Below are positions 58,627-64,000 of a stretch of DNA of 64,000 nt, in pieces. Source of the DNA: Zantedeschia hybrid cultivar (Eukaryota > Streptophyta > Magnoliopsida > Alismatales > Araceae); assembly GCA_030544215.1 (NCBI GenBank), contig JARZZO010000016.1, forward strand, positions 31,828,001-31,892,000, given 5' to 3'. The translations under genes were made by a program, and so were the position numbers. Below the pieces are notes generated by a model. The model worked only from the letters and a program-made list of their open reading frames with translations. It was not told where the DNA came from and made no database searches. Each line of letters starts with the position of its first letter. Within the stretch, counting starts at the first letter, position 1.

Positions 58627-59001
58627 ATGTCGTCGAATAACCCACTCCATGATATACTTGAGGTCAATGTTTTGATTGACATGAACTACTCAGATTGGCT
58701 CAGAAACCTGAAGAGTGTCTTTAAATCTGAACACATTGCCTATGTCCTTGGAGCTGATCCTCCTGCTGAACTGGTATTAGATGCCCCTGAGGCAGAGATG
58801 ATCGCATATGATAAAAGGTTGAAGGACAAAGACAAAGGAGTAGTAAAGGGTGATTGCTTCTACTGTAAGCAAAATGGTCACTGGAAGAGAAACTGTAAGG
58901 AGTTCCTTAGCGATAAAGCTCATGGAAAAATGAAGCTATCAGAAGCTTCAAATATCTATATGATAGATATCAATTTGTCAGTTATAGATTCTACATCTTG
59001 A
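58627..59001 (+). pseudogene. Copia gag, internally deleted, with CCHC knuckle
   Basis: ATG at 58627 opens MSSNNPLHDILEVNVLIDMN, then YSDWLRNLKSVFKSEHIAYV, the N-terminal copia gag motif. After PEAEMIAYDK the frame jumps directly to RLKDKDKG and the knuckle CFYCKQNGHWKRNC. The gag core that should lie between is absent, including the segment still visible in the neighbouring element at 63755-63982. The frame ends at TGA 58999-59001, just before the protease, where a Trp codon is expected. Confidence 0.85.
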
Positions 59002-62000
59002 GTATTAAATACCGGATGTGCTTCTCATATCTGCCATGATGTGTAGATGCTGACAAGTAAGCGCAAACTGAGAAAAGGCAAGGTGGAATTGAGGCTAGGA
59101 AACGGCGCAAAAGGTGTGGCAGTTGCTGTAGGGACAGCAAACCTTAGGCTTCCATCGGGACACGTCTTATCATTGGAAGATTGTTATTATGTTCCTAACA
59201 TAATAAAGAACATCATATCAGCATCTTGTTTGGACAAGATAGAATATAGATTGACTATTGAGAACATAAGTTGTTTAATTTATTATGGTAATAAATCAAT
59301 AGCTTCGGTATCTTTGGTCAACGGCCTATACCTTTTAGATGTTTCTTATTACAATATTCACATTGATAATGCTCCTAAGAAGAGTAAGAATTATAAGAAC
59401 CAAGCCTACATGTGGCATTGTAGACTTGGGCACAATGGCGAAAGCAAGTTGCAAAAGTTGCACAAACATTGATATTTGAATGCATTTGATTATAAATCGT
59501 TTGCGACATGTGAGTCCTGCCTTATGAAAAAGATGACAAAATCTCCATTTACTGGATATGGATAACGTGCCAAAGATATTTTGGAACTAATACATTCAGA
59601 TGTATATGGTCCAATATCCACCCAAGCCAAAAGTGGCTTTTCATATTTCATCACGTTCACTGACGACCTCTCAAGATTCGGCTATGTGTACTTAATGAAA
59701 TACAAGTTAGAAGCATTCGAGAAGTTCAAGGAGTTCAAGAATGAGGTAGAAAAGCAAACATGAAAGAGTATCAAAGCTCTTCAATCTGATCGAGGAGGAT
59801 AATACTTGAGTACTAATTTCACACAATTCTTAAAGGGTAATGGTATCCTTTCTCAGCTAACCCTTCCATATACACCATAGATGAATGATGTATCTGAAAG
59901 GAGGAATCGCACCTTGTTGGACAAGGTGCGATCTATGATGAGCTTTTCGAGTTTATCAGTGTCTCTTTGGGGGTATGCTCTAGAGTCAGCAGCATACCTA
60001 CTGAATAGAGTACCCAGTAAGTCTGTGACCTCTACTCCATATGAGATATGGAAAGGTAGAAAATCAGAATGTAGACATGTTAAAGTCTGAGGTTGTCATG
60101 CTCTTGTAAAAAGGTATGATCTAGACAAGTTGGAATCAAGAATTGATAGATGCAGTTTGTAGGATATCCAAAGGAAACCTTTGGATACTACTTTTACCAT
60201 CCTGGCGAACAAAAGGTGTTTGTCGTCAGGAAAGTTGTCTTCCTGGAAGAGGAATATCTTCTCCAGGAGAACAATGAGAGTAAAATTGTATTGGAAGAGG
60301 TTCCAGATCTCCAAACAACTGCAATATCATCAAATGAGCTATCAGTTCCTGAATCTGTTCAGGTACACACCGATGAGCCTTGAAGATCTGGTAGAGTACC
60401 TAGACTACCCGAACGATACGTGGGACATATCGCTGAAGGTGAGTCATAGAATATAATGAGGATGATGATCCTAAAACCTACTAGGAGGCCATAGAAGGCC
60501 TAGAAGCCGGGAAATGGCGAGAAGCCATGAACTCTGAAATCCAGTCCATGTACACCAACCGAGTTTGGAACTTGGAGGACTTGCCCGAAGGTATTGTACC
60601 TATTGGATGCAAGTGTATCTTTAAAAGAAAGATTGGTACTGATGGACGGATAGACACTTATATGGTAAGGTTGGGGACAAAAGGATATCGTCAAAGACAA
60701 GGAATTGACTATGATGAGACTTTCTCACCAGTTGTCATGATAAAGTTGATCAGAGTTCTACTCGCTATAGTTGCACACTTCGATTATGAGATCTGGCAGA
60801 TGGATGTGAAGATTGCCTTCCTCAATGGTAACTTTGAGGAAGAGGTGTATATGATACTACAACATGAAGGTTTCACGTCCAAAGAGTTTCCAAATAAAGT
60901 GTGCAAGCTTCAGAGATCTATTTATGGATTGAAGCAAGCTTCTCGGAGTTGGAACATTAGATTTGACGAGACTGTCAAGTCTTAAGACTTCATTAAGAAT
61001 GAAGATGAATCTTTTGTATACAAGAAGACCAGTGGGAGTGCAATAACCTTCTTAGTTCTTTACGTAGATGACATACTACTCATTGGGAATGATGTAGCTA
61101 TGATGTCATTGGTAAAGATCCGGCTGTCGAAAAATTTCTCTATGAAGGATATGGGAGAAGCATCCTACGTATTGTGAATAAGGATCTATAGAGATAGATC
61201 AAAGAGGATGCTTGGAATGACCCAATCCTTGTACATAGATACCATTGTCAAAATGTTTGGCATGGAAAATTCCAAGAGAGATCTCATACCGATGAGACAT
61301 GGAATTAATCTCTTAAAAGAGCAATTTCCTACGACTCATAATGAGAGGACATTCATGGATAGAGTACCCTATGCCTCTGCCATAGGATCTATCATGTTTG
61401 CCATGCTATGTACACGACCTGATGTGGCATATGCTCTAAGTGTTACGAGCAGATTTCAGGCTGATCCTGGCGAAAAGCACTTGAAGGCAATGAAATGTAT
61501 CCTTAAGTACTTAAGAAGAACTAAGGATATGTTTCTTGTCTATGGGGGAGGTGACTTGAAATTGCGAGGTTTTACTGACTCGAGTTTCCAATCAGATCCA
61601 TATGATAGCAAGTCTACATCTAGATTTGTGTTTACTTTGAAGGGAGGCGCAGTGTGCTGGAAGAGTTCTAAGCAAAAAATCACTGCAGATTCGACGATTG
61701 AAGTTGAGTACATCGCTGCAGCTGAAGCTGCTAAGGAAGCTGCGTAGTTGAAGAAATTTATCACCGACTTCAACGTAGTTCTCAGCATCTTTGAACCTGT
61801 TCCACTGTTATGCGACAACAATGGAGCCATTGCACAAGTGAAAAAGCCGCAGTCTCATCAGAAATCGAAGCATATTCTGAGGCGCTTTCATCTCATCAGA
61901 GAGATCATTTCTAAAGGAGATGTAGTGGTGGAAAGGTTTCCATCAGCCAATAATGTAGCATATCCACTAATAAAGCCATTGGCTCAAAATGTGTTTGAGT

Positions 62001-62011
62001 GTCACATATAG
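59002..62011 (+). pseudogene. Copia pol (protease, integrase, reverse transcriptase, RNase H) with many stops
   Basis: Domains in order: protease with LNTG in place of LDTG (catalytic Asp lost); pre-integrase MWHCRLGHNGESKLQKLHK and CESCLMKKM; integrase core ELIHSDVYGPI, FTDDLSRFGYVY and QSDRGG; NDVSERRNRTLLD; reverse transcriptase GCKCIFKRKIG, DYDETFSPVV and LYVDDILLIGND (about 61060); RNase H FTDSSFQSD and DSTIEVEYIAAAEAAKEAA; terminal LAQNVFECHI with TAG at 62009. In-frame stops occur near 59046, 59470, 59561, 59761, 59800, 59878, 60088, 60380, 60482, 60983, 61175 and 61745. It is not functional. The lineage within copia was not assigned. Confidence 0.88.
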
Positions 62012-62061
62012 TCTATAGGTCTAGTGCATAAAGGTGATTGACTTTAGTCCAAATAGAAGAT

Positions 62062-63622
62062 TGTTAATCTTAGGTGGCCTACAAGCCAGTCTGACTATGT
62101 AAATCTCGTTCATTTATTAATAAAATGATATAGTATTCATTATGTATAATTCGTTTTAATTATCGTCTCATAATGAAGTCCGTGAATGTGTGCGATAGTG
62201 ATCAGATTATGATAAGATCATAATAATGAGACTGATCACTTAAACACACATATTCTTAATAGTTCATAGTCGGAAGATATCCGAGAAGGACATCGGATAT
62301 CCGGTTAGACTAATACAGATTTCTCCTGCTCATATGATGAGGGTAACTGATCTCATAGTTACTTGTGTGGAGACATTAACGCGAATATATAGGTGCTCAT
62401 TAGAAAATGAGTTCACTGAACTGATCCAACTGAATCACTGGATGGTATTGTACCTCATTGTTAACCAGCTTGATTCTATTGTCGCAGTTGCGTGGATGGT
62501 CCTTGGACCTGAGACATCAAGGATACCTTGTCGGTGGACTTCTGTACTTTGACCTTGGTTTATGAATCACTATCCAAGGGATTTTAAACAACTAAGGATC
62601 GGGTACAACGGAATACCGTCGAAGAGAATTGAGTGTCAATAAGGAATCATTTGCTCTCAGTCCTTAGAGAGATAATGCTTTAGGAAGGATGCGCGGAACT
62701 CCCTGGCGAGGGCGGACGATAATATTGGGAAAGGAGTTTTCCGATACTATACGGCAACATCTGATCCAAGTGAGTCGACTAGTTAGGGTTTGACGGTATA
62801 CCATATCCTGAGTTGACTCGAGAGCATTGTGCGAATGAAGGATTATATCTACGTGGTAACTGTCGGCAGAAAGGTTCCAAGAGTGGGTTACTTAACTCCA
62901 AATACCTTCCGGGTTCACGCGATATTGCTTGGCACCTAACGTGATCGAAGGCCCGATCGAATTTAATGTGTGACATTAATTCGGTTGATTAATTAATTAA
63001 TGTGAGTTATTAATTAATTAATCAAGTCAGTGAGGAGTCATTGAGCTTAATGGGCTATTAACTAGACTGTTTATTAGGCCTAGAGGGTCACACACAAATG
63101 ATTCTCAAGACGATGGATAATAAGTGGGTTTTATATTAAACCGGGGGTTTTTATGTAAAACCGCACGGTTAATAAAAAAGATAACGAACGGGTTGAATAG
63201 GCCAAGTTGCTGCTCAACCCTAGCCGTTTCTTCTCTCTTCCTCTCTCTCTCTGGCACCCCAGGCCGGCCCTGTTCTCCGGGTTTGCTCCACCGCTTCTTT
63301 GACTCCCGTCCGAACGGAAAATTGACCGCGCGTTGAGGCGGTCGTTGCAGTGAACGATGAAGGGTTCGTGGGCTGCGACAAGCAAGGAACGTGAGGATAT
63401 CCACCGTGAGGAGGATCGCGTGGACTTTGCTAGAGGTCAGGCGTTTGTCCGGCTCGCGGTGTCACACCGACAGAACCGATCGGTCGCGGATTCGAATCCG
63501 CGTAAGGTAATAATCCTTTTAATGGTTATTCGGATTTTAGTTTATTCGAAATGGGAAACGGATCGCTGTTTTATTTTATTTTCTGCTGTGTGAGCGATCC
63601 GGAGAAACGCAAGAACCTAACA
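62062..63622 (+). repeat. 3' LTR of the plus-strand copia element
   Basis: 1561 bp, TGTTAATCTTAGG...AACCTAACA. It is clearly similar over its full length to the 5' LTR with scattered substitutions. It includes the AT palindrome TTAATTAATTAATGTGAGTTATTAATT (in part) at about 62990-63022 and GGATTCGAATCC near 63487, a B-box-like palindrome. Confidence 0.88.
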
Positions 63623-64000
63623 CTACCAAACCATGAGTGTTTGAGGTTTTTCTTTCACAAGGTTCCCCTCTGCAATCTTCACCATGTTCAGTAATTTAGC
63701 CAAAGAAGCTTGGATTTTGTTCATGTTAAAATTAACGATGAACTGAGCATATGATTACGGAAGAGAAGACAAAACAAGATTAGTATGCATCTCCTTAGAA
63801 AGTGGAACCCCAAGAGCATCTAGCCTTTCCACCCATTCAATCATCTTCAGCACATGAGTATGTACTGAAGATTCTTCTGCCATCTGAGCCTTGAACAGAT
63901 TCTTATATATCTCATACCTTTTAATTCTGCTCTGCTCACCAAATAGCTCATTTAGATGGAGCATGATGGATCTAGCATCCATCTCCTTATACTGCCTCTG
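63623..64000 (-). pseudogene. Copia gag fragment (core region) of the minus-strand element
   Basis: From the window edge the minus strand reads MDARSIMLHLNELFGEQ, YEIYKNLFKAQMAEESSVHT, LKMIEWVERLDALGVPL and NLVLSSLP, which is the copia gag core (UBN2-type). Stop-containing sequence follows down to 63628, where the plus-strand copia element interrupts. The N-terminal part of gag and the 5' LTR lie outside the window. Confidence 0.8.

Larger units (their letters stand above)
55343..63622 (+). mobile_element. Complete plus-strand Ty1-copia element (8.3 kb), nested in the gag of the minus-strand copia element
   Basis: 5' LTR 55343-56882, degraded primer-binding site at 56883-56896, untranslated leader to 58626, gag-pol 58627-62011, weak polypurine tract, 3' LTR 62062-63622. 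Flanks are CTAT (left) and CTACC (right), at best an imperfect target duplication. Host gag text resumes on both sides. The coding region carries about a dozen stops, many consistent with C-to-T change (CAG to TAG, TGG to TGA or TAG), as expected of a methylated, silenced copy. Confidence 0.9.
44866..64000 (-). mobile_element. Minus-strand Ty1-copia element, 5' end outside the window, host to several nested insertions
   Basis: In transcription order from the window edge: gag (64000-63623), [plus-strand copia element], zinc knuckle and protease (55342-54891), [gypsy-type LTR], pre-integrase (52142-51700), [copia LTR pair], integrase C-terminal part, reverse transcriptase and RNase H (48953-46431), polypurine tract, 3' LTR (46416-44866). 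The order gag-PR-INT-RT-RH is diagnostic for Ty1-copia. The 5' LTR must lie beyond 64000. It is decayed throughout. Confidence 0.88.

Noticed and set aside
63487..63498. GGATTCGAATCC as a tRNA B box in the copia LTR
   Set aside because: It is palindromic and there is no A box at tRNA distance, so a tRNA gene or SINE call is not justified there.
1..64000. CRISPR arrays, bacterial operons, rRNA genes or plasmid origins
   Set aside because: None seen. Direct repeats are microsatellites, LTRs or short tandem duplications, and the gene structure is clearly eukaryotic.

Overview
The window looks like nuclear DNA of a flowering plant with a repeat-rich genome. It has spliced genes, AT-rich intergenic DNA, (TA)n and (CT)n tracts, L1-type and RTE-type LINEs, a hAT-like MITE, and stacked Ty1-copia and Ty3-gypsy-like LTR insertions. 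Species or family cannot be named from the sequence.

Only one convincing host protein-coding gene is present. It is a five-exon gene on the minus strand, spanning 30154 down to 4699. The exons join with perfect phase into 613 codons (612 residues plus stop). It encodes a plant member of the vasculin (GPBP1-like) family. Four exons are ordinary, but intron 3 (28910 to 5738) is about 23.2 kb long. That intron carries an RTE LINE interrupted by an L1 LINE that itself holds an LTR-like insertion, a second L1 3' fragment, a third L1 with recognisable reverse transcriptase cut by a 537-bp hAT-like MITE, a MITE-like element with GCTCGAG-rich ends, and a complete 3.5-kb non-autonomous LTR element (21723-25224) with a perfect 5-bp target duplication and an unfamiliar ORF.

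Layout: 1-4300 is AT-rich intergenic DNA with a foldback element and microsatellites. 4300-31250 is the vasculin-like gene with its intronic elements and GC-rich 5' region. 31250-33976 is intergenic DNA with microsatellites and a small GC-rich patch. 33977-43249 is a copia-type solo LTR, split by a roughly 3-kb gypsy-type LTR, which is itself split by a gag-only gypsy element. 43250-44865 is unassigned. 44866-64000 is a minus-strand Ty1-copia element whose 5' end lies beyond the window. Its coding region is cut by a whole plus-strand copia element (55343-63622), by a 2.75-kb gypsy-type solo LTR (52143-54890), and by a copia solo LTR (48954-51699) that contains one more copia solo LTR (49525-50836).

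All transposon genes seen are decayed by stops, frameshifts, deletions or altered catalytic residues. The least explained structures are three: the ORF with a threefold motif in the intronic LTR element; a family of short interrupted inverted repeats (GGCGTCG...GACGCC) shared by three different gypsy-type LTRs; and a four-copy motif in the untranslated leader of the plus-strand copia element.
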